From: Rhodobacteraceae bacterium UBA3087 | GTDB taxonomy: Bacteria > Pseudomonadota > Alphaproteobacteria > Rhodobacterales > Rhodobacteraceae | Assembly: GCA_002367285.1 (NCBI GenBank) | Contig: DFBF01000144.1 | Span: forward strand, 1-10,276 | Direction of reading: 5' to 3' | DNA: 10,276 bases | Shown here: piece after piece, positions 1-5,893 of the stretch | Layout of the letters: each line of letters begins with the position of its first letter | Numbering within the stretch: the stretch's first letter is position 1 | Translations under genes and position numbers: made by a program | Notes under the pieces: model-generated | What the model saw: only the letters and a program-made list of their open reading frames with translations | Told to the model about the DNA's origin: nothing | Database searches by the model: none

Positions 1-160
1 GCGCAATGCCTCGACCCAGTTCGCCGATGGCGGCGAATTCGGCATGGGCGCGGAAATCGGCATTGCCACGGGCAAGATGCATGCGCGCGGCCCGGTGGGC
101 GCGGCGCAGCTGACCTCGTTCAAATATCTGGTGACAGGGGATGGCACGACGCGGGCCTAG
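1..160 (+). CDS. proA: Glutamate-5-semialdehyde dehydrogenase (gamma-glutamyl phosphate reductase), C-terminal end, partial
   Basis: Only the last 52 codons are present (frame from base 2, TAG at 158-160); the gene starts left of the window. ProA reduces gamma-glutamyl phosphate with NADPH to glutamate-5-semialdehyde, the second step of proline synthesis, in the cytosol. Seen in the sequence: the signature ProA C-terminus, with NAST followed by FADGGEFGMGAEIGIAT and KMHARGPVGAAQLTSFKY, then a short tail. This stretch of the family carries the conserved GAEIGI and HARGP..L.S.KY motifs. The TAG lies inside a hairpin (149-170), and chpT converges from the other side only 15 bp away. Identity rests on these motifs alone, but they are distinctive. 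Confidence 0.93.
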   Translation, partial: RNASTQFADGGEFGMGAEIGIATGKMHARGPVGAAQLTSFKYLVTGDGTTRA

Positions 161-170
161 CCGCCCGCGT
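149..170. terminator. Perfect hairpin at the proA/chpT convergent junction
   Basis: An 8-bp perfect stem, ACGCGGGC (149-156) and GCCCGCGT (163-170), encloses a 6-base loop that contains the proA stop codon. It sits exactly between two convergent genes, so it may end transcription in both directions. There is no T-run on either side, so whether it acts as an intrinsic terminator is an inference. Confidence 0.45.
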
Positions 171-175
171 ATGCC

Positions 176-775
176 TTAAAACTCGACGCTGATCGAATGG
201 TCGGCGACGGTCAGACCCAGTCTGCGGTCCTGACGTTTCAGTTCGGGCGCAACCAGCGCGTAATGCACATGCGCGGGGGCCAGGTCCACATCCGCCGCCG
301 GGTTGGACAATAGCTCCCACAGGCTGTGGTCGATTTTCAGTCGCTCGGCCTCTCCTGCGACCTTCCAATGGTCGCCATCGTGGCTGACCCGCACATGGCC
401 ACCCCAGGGCATCGCGCTTTCAAAGCACTGAAGAATAAGGAAGATCGCCTTGACGGCGGCGCGGGGCTGATCCCCTTCAAGCGCCCAGTCGATTTCGATC
501 TTGCGCCCATCCGTACCCGGTGCCAGCACCGTGCGAATTTCTTTTTCGCCGACCATCTGGTCCCGGCTGGCTGCACCAAAGGCGATGCGAAAAAACCGGA
601 TGCGCATGTTCGCGTTTTCCACGCTTTCTGCGATCAAGACCATTTCCGGCGTGTCCGCCTGGCCTGACAGTTGCATGAGCTCAACCCCATTGCCGATTGC
701 ACCCAGAGGGCTGATAAGGTCATGGCAGATACGCGAGCCCAGCAGGGCGTTCAAATCGCGGGAAGGGGCGGACAT
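176..775 (-). CDS. chpT: Histidine phosphotransferase ChpT
   Basis: The 199-residue product matches the ChpT family (HPTransfase domain), which in alphaproteobacteria passes phosphate from the hybrid kinase CckA to CtrA and CpdR in the cytosol, controlling cell cycle, motility or gene transfer depending on the group. Seen: near the N-terminus the motif SRICHDLISPLGAIGNGVEL, in which His18 is the expected phosphorylation site in the DHp-like helix. The rest resembles a degenerate kinase-like ATPase fold without nucleotide-binding boxes. The start at 775 (MSAPSRD) is chosen because the homology begins there and ACGAGG lies upstream. An upstream in-frame ATG at 862 would add 29 residues that look like read-through of the divergent DUF3553 gene. 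The gene is convergent with proA and divergent from the small gene at 808. CckA and CtrA are not in this window. Confidence 0.9.
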   Translation of the reverse strand: MSAPSRDLNALLGSRICHDLISPLGAIGNGVELMQLSGQADTPEMVLIAESVENANMRIRFFRIAFGAASRDQMVGEKEIRTVLAPGTDGRKIEIDWALEGDQPRAAVKAIFLILQCFESAMPWGGHVRVSHDGDHWKVAGEAERLKIDHSLWELLSNPAADVDLAPAHVHYALVAPELKRQDRRLGLTVADHSISVEF

Positions 776-807
776 ATTCGGGCCTCGTCTTTTGAAAGGG
801 AAAGAAA

Positions 808-990
808 ATGAGTGGCATCGGAGCGCTGTTGGAACCTGGTATGCTGGTGCGTCATCCCGCACAGCCCGATTGGGGCCTGGGACAGGTGCAGAGCAATATC
901 GGCGGCAAGGTCACGGTGAACTTCGAACATGCCGGCAAGCGGGTGATCGAAACATCCCGAATTAATCTGACGCCTGTTTTCGACTCCTGA
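808..990 (+). CDS. DUF3553 small protein
   Basis: A 60-residue protein with the conserved block EPGMLVRHPAQPDWGLGQVQ and then GGKVTVNFEHAGKR, which is the DUF3553 pattern common in alphaproteobacteria. The alternating small and hydrophobic residues suggest a small all-beta, SH3/Tudor-like fold. Similar modules occur in CarD-type proteins and at UvrD C-termini, so contact with nucleic acid or a protein partner is possible, but that is inference only. An A/G-rich ribosome site (AAAGGGAAAG) lies just before ATG 808. The gene diverges from chpT with 32 bp between start codons, so both promoters must overlap there or lie inside the opposing genes. No signal peptide or membrane segment is present. 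Function unknown. Confidence 0.85.
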   Translation: MSGIGALLEPGMLVRHPAQPDWGLGQVQSNIGGKVTVNFEHAGKRVIETSRINLTPVFDS

Positions 991-1112
991 TGCAATTTCA
1001 AACTGTTGCGGGCGAAGGTATCACAACCAATAAGTGTGTCAAACCGCAGTCGGTTGCAAATGCGCACGCCGCCCCATAGAACCCTGCAAAGGTTACTGAA
1101 AGCTTAACAGAC

Positions 1113-1880
1113 ATGACTCCTGTCTCTCCCGATTTCGAACTTCGTCTGGCGCGGGACGAGGGGGATATTCGCGCGGCGCAACGTCTGCGATACGAGGTCT
1201 TTGTCGAGGAGTTGGGCGGTGATGGCGCGCTGGTCGATCATGACGCGCGGCTGGAATGCGATGAATACGATCCGTTTTACGACCACCTTCTGTTGCGCGA
1301 CAGGGCACGGGGCGAGGCGGTTGTCGGTGTCTATCGCCTGATGCGTGATGACAAGGCCGCACAGTTGGGGCGGTTTTACAGCGAGGGCGAATATGACCTG
1401 ACGCCGCTGAAGACCTCAGGGCGCAAGTTGTTGGAACTGGGGCGGTCCTGTCTGCACCCGGACTATCGCGGCGGCATGGCGATGATGAATCTTTGGAACG
1501 GGCTGGCGGATTATGTGGTCGAACACGGCATCGAGGTTCTGTTCGGCGTCGCCAGCTTTCACGGCACCGATATCGACACGTTGAAAGCGCCGCTGTCGTT
1601 GCTGCACCATCGTCATTTGGCGCCAAAAGCCTTGCGTGCGCGTGCGCTGCCAGCGCATTTTCAGACCATGGATCTGTTGGCCGAAGACCAGATCGACCGG
1701 CCGGCGGCCATCCGCGCGACACCGGCCTTGATCAAGGCCTATCTGCGGTTGGGCGGTTATGTCGGCGAAGGTGCCTTTGTTGATCATGCCTTCAATACCA
1801 CCGATGTGTTCCTGATCCTGGACACGGCTGTGATGAGCGAAAAGCATCGTACCATGTATATGAAGGGCGCCAGGACATGA
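1113..1880 (+). CDS. olsB: L-ornithine N-alpha-acyltransferase OlsB (GNAT-fold, hemolysin-like)
   Basis: The 255-residue product fits OlsB, which transfers a 3-hydroxyacyl group from acyl-ACP to the alpha-amino group of ornithine and so forms lyso-ornithine lipid on the cytoplasmic face of the inner membrane. Seen: an N-terminal acyltransferase block with QRLRYEVFVEELG (residues 23-35), DEYDPFYDHLL (50-60) and the core motif LELGRSCLHPDYRGG (107-121), the P-loop-like acyl-donor region of the family; FGVASFHGTD (144-153) follows. Length is normal for the family (about 250-300). Its last four bases overlap the start of olsA (ATGA, 1877-1880), the usual alphaproteobacterial olsB-olsA arrangement, which strongly supports the call. 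The ribosome site before 1113 is weak, and no clear promoter is visible in the 122 bp upstream. Base use matches the neighbours. Confidence 0.9.
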   Translation: MTPVSPDFELRLARDEGDIRAAQRLRYEVFVEELGGDGALVDHDARLECDEYDPFYDHLLLRDRARGEAVVGVYRLMRDDKAAQLGRFYSEGEYDLTPLKTSGRKLLELGRSCLHPDYRGGMAMMNLWNGLADYVVEHGIEVLFGVASFHGTDIDTLKAPLSLLHHRHLAPKALRARALPAHFQTMDLLAEDQIDRPAAIRATPALIKAYLRLGGYVGEGAFVDHAFNTTDVFLILDTAVMSEKHRTMYMKGART

Positions 1881-2746
1881 GCGACGTCTGGGGCGAGGGG
1901 CAGGAGCCTGACCTGACGCCCGTGACACCGCTGGGCTGGCTGCGTGTCGCCCTGCGCGGTCTGGTGCTGGGGGTGTTGGTGTTTGGCGGCCTGATCATCT
2001 TGTTGCTGTTGCGGCTGGTCGAACGGCCGCTGTTTGGCGTGAAACGGCCACTGACACCCTGGATCACGCAAGCGGTCTGTCGCACGGCGCTGATGGTGAT
2101 GGGCCTCCGGTTCCGCGCCACGGGACATCAGATGAAACGCATTGGTGCGGTGGTGGCGAACCATTCATCCTGGTTGGACATCTTTGTGCTGAACGCCAAG
2201 AAACGGGTGTATTTCGTGTCCAAGGCCGAAGTGGCGAATTGGCCCGGCATCGGCTGGCTGGCGCGAGCAACTGGCACCGTTTTTATCAACCGTGACCGTC
2301 GCGAGGCCGCCGCCCAGGTCAAGCTGTTCGAGGACCGGTTGGATGCGGGTCACAAGCTGTTGTTTTTCCCCGAAGGAACCAGCACTGACAGCCGTCGCGT
2401 TTTGCCTTTTAAATCAACGCTTTTTGCCGCGTTCTTTACGCCCCGCCTGCACGAGGTCATGCATATTCAGCCCGTGACGGTGATCTATCGTGCGCCCACA
2501 GGCGAAGACAGCCGGTTCTATGGCTGGTGGGGCGATATGGAGTTCGGCCCGCATATAGTGCGGATGCTGGCAACGCGGCGCCACGGATCGGTTGAGGTGG
2601 TGTATCACGAGCCGGTGAAAGTATCGGAATTCACCAGCCGCAAAGCGCTGGCCGCCTATTGCGAGGATACCGTGCGTGCGCCTCTGGTGCTGGCCGAGCT
2701 GGATTTTTCGCAGAATGATCAGGTGTCGGAGAAATCCGCGACATAG
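1877..2746 (+). CDS. olsA: Lyso-ornithine lipid O-acyltransferase OlsA (PlsC family)
   Basis: The 289-residue product is a membrane-bound 1-acyl-glycerol-phosphate-type acyltransferase. As the partner of OlsB it would add the second, ester-linked fatty acid to lyso-ornithine lipid. Seen: one strong N-terminal transmembrane segment (about residues 24-46); the catalytic HX4D box as NHSSWLD (His96, Asp101); FINRD at 136-140; the substrate-phosphate motif FPEGTS (164-169); and IQPVTVIY (198-205). These are the four standard PlsC-family blocks in the right order. The start ATG overlaps the olsB stop, so translation is probably coupled. The 3' end overlaps by 28 bp the end of the minus-strand desaturase pseudogene. 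PlsC-type paralogues that make phosphatidic acid look similar; the olsB neighbour is what favours OlsA. Confidence 0.9.
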   Translation: MSDVWGEGQEPDLTPVTPLGWLRVALRGLVLGVLVFGGLIILLLLRLVERPLFGVKRPLTPWITQAVCRTALMVMGLRFRATGHQMKRIGAVVANHSSWLDIFVLNAKKRVYFVSKAEVANWPGIGWLARATGTVFINRDRREAAAQVKLFEDRLDAGHKLLFFPEGTSTDSRRVLPFKSTLFAAFFTPRLHEVMHIQPVTVIYRAPTGEDSRFYGWWGDMEFGPHIVRMLATRRHGSVEVVYHEPVKVSEFTSRKALAAYCEDTVRAPLVLAELDFSQNDQVSEKSAT

Positions 2747-3063
2747 TGCGTCGCATACCTGGCACAGCCGTCTTCGGTTTGGTCCAGGGGATCTGTGACC
2801 ACCGCTATGCAGCTGCGCCAGGCAATGAAACGGCACATTGGGCGCACATTGGGCATGGTGTGGTGTTCCACCTGCCAGCGCGATATCGTGGGGCACCATC
2901 AACAGCGGCCAGCCCGGCACATGCAGGGCAGTGGCGGCGCAAAGCCCCGCGATAATCACCACATACAGCGCCAGCGCCCGCAATCCCGGGGCATTGGCGG
3001 TTTCATGCAGCTCTGCGTGTTGGTCCTGGTGGGCAGGGTGGCCAGGAACCGTTTGTGAGTCAT
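2719..3063 (-). pseudogene. Fatty acid desaturase remnant: internal deletion plus frameshifts
   Basis: No single open frame covers this stretch, but minus-strand fragments line up with a membrane fatty acid desaturase (His-box family). The start at 3063 gives MTHKRFLATLP. After a frameshift the next frame gives HAELHETANAPGLRALALY and a hydrophobic stretch through VPGWPLLMVPHDIAL, as in desaturase N-termini. The sequence then jumps, near 2872-2880, straight to the C-terminal third His box, VEHHTMPNV. Two more frame changes follow: an exact 11-bp tandem duplication (2833-2854) whose removal restores PNVPFHCLAQLH, and one extra base after that. The end, DPLDQTEDG and ARYATHYVADF to TGA 2719-2721, is typical. 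About 115 of roughly 300 codons survive; the middle, with the first two His boxes, is gone. The start lies 11 bp after the thiE-like stop, so it was probably co-transcribed. The family assignment is from remembered patterns. Confidence 0.83.
2833..2854. repeat. 11-bp tandem duplication inside the desaturase remnant
   Basis: The plus-strand unit GCACATTGGGC occurs twice, back to back, at 2833-2843 and 2844-2854, with no mismatch. An 11-bp insertion shifts the frame by two. Deleting one copy on the minus strand rejoins VEHHTMPNV to PFHCLAQLH, the expected desaturase order. This is best read as a slipped-strand duplication in a decaying gene. Confidence 0.9.
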
Positions 3064-3074
3064 GGCCGCCGCCC

Positions 3075-3704
3075 TTACCCCATCGCCGCAGCCAGCGCCT
3101 TGAGCGCCGCCGCCGGGTCGTCGCTGCGCCAGATTTCGTCCCCAATGGCAAAGAAATCCGTCACGGGGGCCAGTTGGCCCATCAGGTCCGCGTCCAGCGC
3201 GCCTTCGGCCACGACGGGCACCTCGATCATCTGGGACCACCAGGCAAATAGGTCATGTTCGGCCCGCGAGCCGTCGCCCAAGGGGGTGGCGCCAACCGGG
3301 CCAAAGCTGACGTAATCCGCCCCCGCTTCACCCGCCGACATGCCGTCATGGGTTGAGGTGCCGCAAAAGGTGCCGACGATGGCGTCTGCGCCCAGATCCT
3401 TACGCACGGCGCGCACGCGGCGCGAGCCGTCGCTCAGGTGTACGCCATCCAGACCCAGCCGTTCCACCATCAGCGCGTGATCGGTGATCACCAACGCTAT
3501 ATCGCGTGCATGGGCCACCTCGCGCAGCGCATCTGCGGTGCGCGCAATGCGGTCTTCATCCGTTGTGGCCAAGGCCAGGCGCAGGCAGGCGACCTCTTGC
3601 GCATCCAACGTGCGTGCCAACGTGTCGGCAAATGTGCTGAGCTCAAACTCAGGCGGGGTCACAAGGTAGAGTTGCGGCTGTTCAATCTGCTCATCTGTGG
3701 CCAT
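3075..3704 (-). CDS. thiE: Thiamine phosphate synthase family protein (ThiE/TenI-like)
   Basis: The 209-residue product has the TIM-barrel pattern of thiamine phosphate synthase, which joins HMP-pyrophosphate and thiazole phosphate in the cytosol. Seen: a first strand QLYLVTPP (residues 11-18), ALVITDH (70-76), GLDGVHLSDG (84-93), GTFCGTSTHDGMSAGEAGADYVSF in two parts (111-120, then 121-134), FGPVGATP (134-141), VPVVAEGAL (162-170) and DFFAIGDEIW (183-192). These correspond to ThiE landmarks, but the usual TxTK phosphate lysine and GG-I-end motif are not clearly present, so it may be a divergent ThiE or a TenI-like relative. The start at 3704 is chosen for AGGAG six bases upstream; the frame stays open to an ATG at 3764 without a ribosome site. 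It is divergent from trmJ, with a 16-bp palindrome 27 bp upstream, and leads into the desaturase remnant. Confidence 0.78.
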   Translation of the reverse strand: MATDEQIEQPQLYLVTPPEFELSTFADTLARTLDAQEVACLRLALATTDEDRIARTADALREVAHARDIALVITDHALMVERLGLDGVHLSDGSRRVRAVRKDLGADAIVGTFCGTSTHDGMSAGEAGADYVSFGPVGATPLGDGSRAEHDLFAWWSQMIEVPVVAEGALDADLMGQLAPVTDFFAIGDEIWRSDDPAAALKALAAAMG

Positions 3705-3730
3705 TTTCGGCTCCTGTCGTCTGATCTTTG

Positions 3731-3746
3731 CCGCTCTATAGAGCGG
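3731..3746. promoter_or_regulatory. Perfect 16-bp palindrome, candidate operator
   Basis: CCGCTCTATAGAGCGG reads identically on both strands. It lies in the 131-bp divergent region between the thiE-like start (3704) and trmJ start (3836). A perfect palindrome with an A/T-rich centre in a GC-rich background suits a dimeric repressor site or a -10 region overlap. It does not resemble a THI-box riboswitch. The regulator is unknown. Confidence 0.45.
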
Positions 3747-3835
3747 AATTCGCGCTTTGGCCATGAAATCTGGCGTCTTGCCATTTGGGTTGGGGGCAGC
3801 GTATCACCGCCCGCGATGATCAAGGAAGCGGTTTG

Positions 3836-4591
3836 ATGGACGAAACGGAACTGGGGCCCGAACTCGCGCCCGAACCTGCAATGGTGCTGGTGCGCCCGCA
3901 GATGGGGGAAAACATCGGCGCTGCGGCGCGTGCGATGCTGAATTTCGGCATGGAGCGCATGCGTATTGTTGCCCCGCGTGATGGCTGGCCCAACCCCAAC
4001 GCGGTGGCCATGGCCTCTGGCGCGGGCCGGATTCTGGACACGGCTGGCCTGTATGACGATCTGCCCGGCGCGGTGGCCGATTGCGATTTCGTCTTTGCCA
4101 CCACGGCGCGCGGGCGCGATCTGACCAAGCCGATTTTTTCGCCCGAGGCGGCGATGGCCAAGGCGCGCGAGATGCAGCTTGAGGGCCGCAAGGTGGCGAT
4201 CCTGTTCGGGCCGGAACGCACCGGGTTGGAAAACGACGATGTAACGCGCGCCAATGCGATCATCACCGTGCCGGTGAACCCACGGTTTGCATCCTTGAAC
4301 CTGGCGCAATGCGTATTGCTGACGGCCTATGAATGGCGACGTCAGGCGACTGAGGTCGTGCATGAAGATGCAGGCATGGCGGGGGCCGACTGGGCCAGCG
4401 CGGTCGAGGTCGAAAAGCTGGCCGACCATTACGAGGATCGGTTGGACGAGGCCGGGTTCTTTTTCCCGCCGACCAAAGCGCCGGGCATGAAAGTCACCCT
4501 GCGCAATATGTGGAGCCGCATGCCGATGACGCGCCAGGACGTGCAGATGCTTCATGGCGCGCTGCGTCAACTGCTGCGCGGCAAAGACTGA
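3836..4591 (+). CDS. trmJ: tRNA (cytidine/uridine-2'-O-)-methyltransferase TrmJ
   Basis: The 251-residue product is a SPOUT-class SAM-dependent enzyme that methylates the ribose at position 32 of tRNA anticodon loops. Seen: the N-terminal family motif PQMGENIGAAARAMLNFG (residues 21-38); FATTARGRD (87-95); the SAM-knot motif ILFGPERTGLEND (122-134); and NPRFASLNLAQ (148-158), the second half of the trefoil knot. The C-terminal 80 residues are charged and helical, as in TrmJ, where they help bind tRNA. Length matches the family (about 240-260). The start at 3836 (MDETELGP) is preferred over an in-frame ATG at 3785 because AAGGAAG lies just upstream and the extra 17 residues look non-coding. 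The gene converges on dsbB and stands alone on its strand. Confidence 0.92.
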   Translation: MDETELGPELAPEPAMVLVRPQMGENIGAAARAMLNFGMERMRIVAPRDGWPNPNAVAMASGAGRILDTAGLYDDLPGAVADCDFVFATTARGRDLTKPIFSPEAAMAKAREMQLEGRKVAILFGPERTGLENDDVTRANAIITVPVNPRFASLNLAQCVLLTAYEWRRQATEVVHEDAGMAGADWASAVEVEKLADHYEDRLDEAGFFFPPTKAPGMKVTLRNMWSRMPMTRQDVQMLHGALRQLLRGKD

Positions 4592-4613
4592 GGGCGGGAT
4601 CCACAAGTGAAGG

Positions 4614-4638
4614 CCGAAAAGTGGGAACCGGTTTTCGG
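4614..4638. repeat. Imperfect-loop hairpin, likely alphaproteobacterial intergenic repeat
   Basis: Seven-base arms CCGAAAA (4614-4620) and TTTTCGG (4632-4638) flank an 11-base centre containing GTGGGAACCGG. I recall the core AAAGTGGGAACCGGTTTTCG from intergenic repeats scattered in alphaproteobacterial genomes, but cannot confirm that here. It lies 22 bp past the trmJ stop and could also help end trmJ transcription. A second small stem, GCGCC/GGCGC, follows at 4665-4678. Confidence 0.5.
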
Positions 4639-4690
4639 ATAACCCTGCGCGATATCCTGAATGTGCGCCTTGCGGCGCGCTTGATACCTC

Positions 4691-4705
4691 GCCCCCTGAA
4701 GGGGC
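4691..4705. terminator. Small GC hairpin between trmJ and dsbB
   Basis: The arms GCCCC (4691-4695) and GGGGC (4701-4705) enclose CTGAA, 13 bp from the dsbB stop codon, between two convergent genes. The stem is short and no T-run follows on either strand, so a terminator role is only plausible. Confidence 0.3.
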
Positions 4706-4717
4706 TCAGAATTGGCA

Positions 4718-5203
4718 TCAAGCCTTGCGGGCAGCGACAATCCAAAGCGCGGCGAAGACCAGCGAGCCCATGGCATTGAAATTCGCCATGGTCAGGTCGA
4801 GGATCTCCAGCGGGATCCAGTCTGACAAGCGCCAGGGAATTTCGTCGCACATGACCACCGGGGCGGCCAGGATGCTGTCCAGCAGGTCCGTGGCAGACCC
4901 GCCCAAATCGCCGCCGCCGGTGCATGAGGATGGGCCATCCCACCATTTGCGTTCGACGCCCGAATGATAGAGGCCCAGCCCGGTGGACACGAACATAGTG
5001 GCCGCGCCCAGCCAGCAGATCAGCCGGTTTTTCGTGGCCAGCGCCGCAGCTCCCAGCGCGATTACGATGGCGTGCGGCCAGCGTTGCCAGAAACACATTT
5101 GGCACGGCGCGTAGCCCGCGAATTGGAACAGAAAAGCCCCGCCCAGAAAGGCGGCCGAGCCAAAGGTGGCCAGAAGGATCAGCTGAGTGCGTGTCATGGT
5201 CAT
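4718..5203 (-). CDS. dsbB: Disulfide bond formation protein B (DsbB family)
   Basis: The 161-residue product is a four-helix inner-membrane protein that reoxidises the periplasmic thiol oxidase DsbA and passes electrons to quinone. Seen: four hydrophobic segments (about residues 7-29, 43-59, 63-80 and 140-158); the first redox pair Cys34-Cys37 in APCQMCFWQRW; and a periplasmic loop with the second pair Cys94 (PSSCTGG) and Cys119 (VVMCDE). Both pairs, in the right loops, make the family assignment firm, and length is normal. The start ATG (5201-5203) overlaps the stop of the upstream membrane gene as ATGA, so the two are probably translationally coupled; a second in-frame ATG lies two codons further in. 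No DsbA is encoded in the window. The 3' end faces trmJ. Confidence 0.93.
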   Translation of the reverse strand: MTMTRTQLILLATFGSAAFLGGAFLFQFAGYAPCQMCFWQRWPHAIVIALGAAALATKNRLICWLGAATMFVSTGLGLYHSGVERKWWDGPSSCTGGGDLGGSATDLLDSILAAPVVMCDEIPWRLSDWIPLEILDLTMANFNAMGSLVFAALWIVAARKA

Positions 5204-5778
5204 AGGTATTTCACCACATAAAAGCCTGCGCCAAGCAGCACGACGAACAGAATGAACATCAGCCCCAGACGCTTTTCGATGAAGTCTCGGATCGGGGCGC
5301 CGAATTGCCACAACAGGGCGGCAACGATGAAAAAGCGCAAGCCGCGTGCGATCACGCTGGCCACCATGAAGACACCAAAGTTCAGGCCGGTTGATCCCGA
5401 CAGGATCGTGATGACCTTGTAAGGAAACGGCGTGACACCGGCGATCAGCACCGCCCAGGCGCCCCATGCGTTGTAGGTTTCGGCAAAGTGACCGAATTCG
5501 TCCGTCTTGCCATAGAATTCCAGCAACGGCTGGCCGACCGTTTCGAACAGGCCCCAGCCGATGTAATAGCCGAACACGCCGCCCAGCACCGAGGCCGCCA
5601 GCGCCACGCCGGCAATCAGAAATGCGCGGCTGGGGCGGGCGATGATCATCGGGATCATGATGATGTCGGGCGGGATCGGGAAAAAGCTGCTTTCGGCAAA
5701 GGCGATAAACGCGAGGGCCCAGAGCGCATAGGGGGCCTCGGCCGTTCGGATTGTCCAGTCGTAAAGCCGCCTGATCAT
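5200..5778 (-). CDS. YqaA/DedA-like membrane protein (VTT/SNARE-associated domain)
   Basis: The 192-residue product has the pattern of the YqaA branch of the DedA/VTT family, inner-membrane proteins linked to lipid flipping and envelope homeostasis. Seen: hydrophobic segments at about residues 17-32, 52-77, 105-117, 130-158 and 172-190; AESSFFPIPPDIIMIP (28-43), the re-entrant-loop motif with its acidic residue and prolines; GGVFGYYIGWGLFE (66-79); TPFPYKVITILSG (116-128); and ARGLRFF (144-150), with the family arginine. Start 5778 (MIRRLYDW) has GGGGCAG upstream; a longer open frame reaches 6066 but crosses the divergent gene and shows no family match there. It forms an operon with dsbB through an ATGA overlap. 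The lipid substrate cannot be read from sequence. Confidence 0.88.
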   Translation of the reverse strand: MIRRLYDWTIRTAEAPYALWALAFIAFAESSFFPIPPDIIMIPMIIARPSRAFLIAGVALAASVLGGVFGYYIGWGLFETVGQPLLEFYGKTDEFGHFAETYNAWGAWAVLIAGVTPFPYKVITILSGSTGLNFGVFMVASVIARGLRFFIVAALLWQFGAPIRDFIEKRLGLMFILFVVLLGAGFYVVKYL

Positions 5779-5893
5779 GTCTGCCCCATTGTTTGGGGCC
5801 AATGACCACGGGGCGCGGGCCGGGTCAAGGGATCGGTGCGTGCGGCGCGCGCTCTGGGCAGTAAACTGGTCGTGAGTTCCGGGAGTATCAGTG

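Noticed and set aside
776..1112. CtrA-binding site near chpT or the DUF3553 gene
   Set aside because: No TTAA-N7-TTAA pair was found; single TTAA occurrences only.
1093..1722. 209-codon minus-strand open frame opposite olsB
   Set aside because: Arg/Pro/Ser-rich shadow; olsB has strong family motifs and an operon partner.
2414..3151. 245-codon minus-strand open frame spanning olsA's end and the thiE gap
   Set aside because: Only its middle section, inside the desaturase remnant, is meaningful; the ends are antisense to olsA and thiE, so it is not one gene.
3705..3835. THI-box (TPP) riboswitch upstream of the thiE-like gene
   Set aside because: The leader is too short and lacks the CTGAGA core of THI-box RNAs; only the palindrome is seen.
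3659..4606. 315-codon minus-strand open frame opposite trmJ
   Set aside because: Composition is Arg/His/Gln-rich with no domain; trmJ on the other strand has clear motifs.
5204..5809. Long N-terminal extension of dsbB in the same frame
   Set aside because: The stretch is out-of-frame translation of the YqaA-like gene; the ATG at 5203 with the ATGA overlap is the start.
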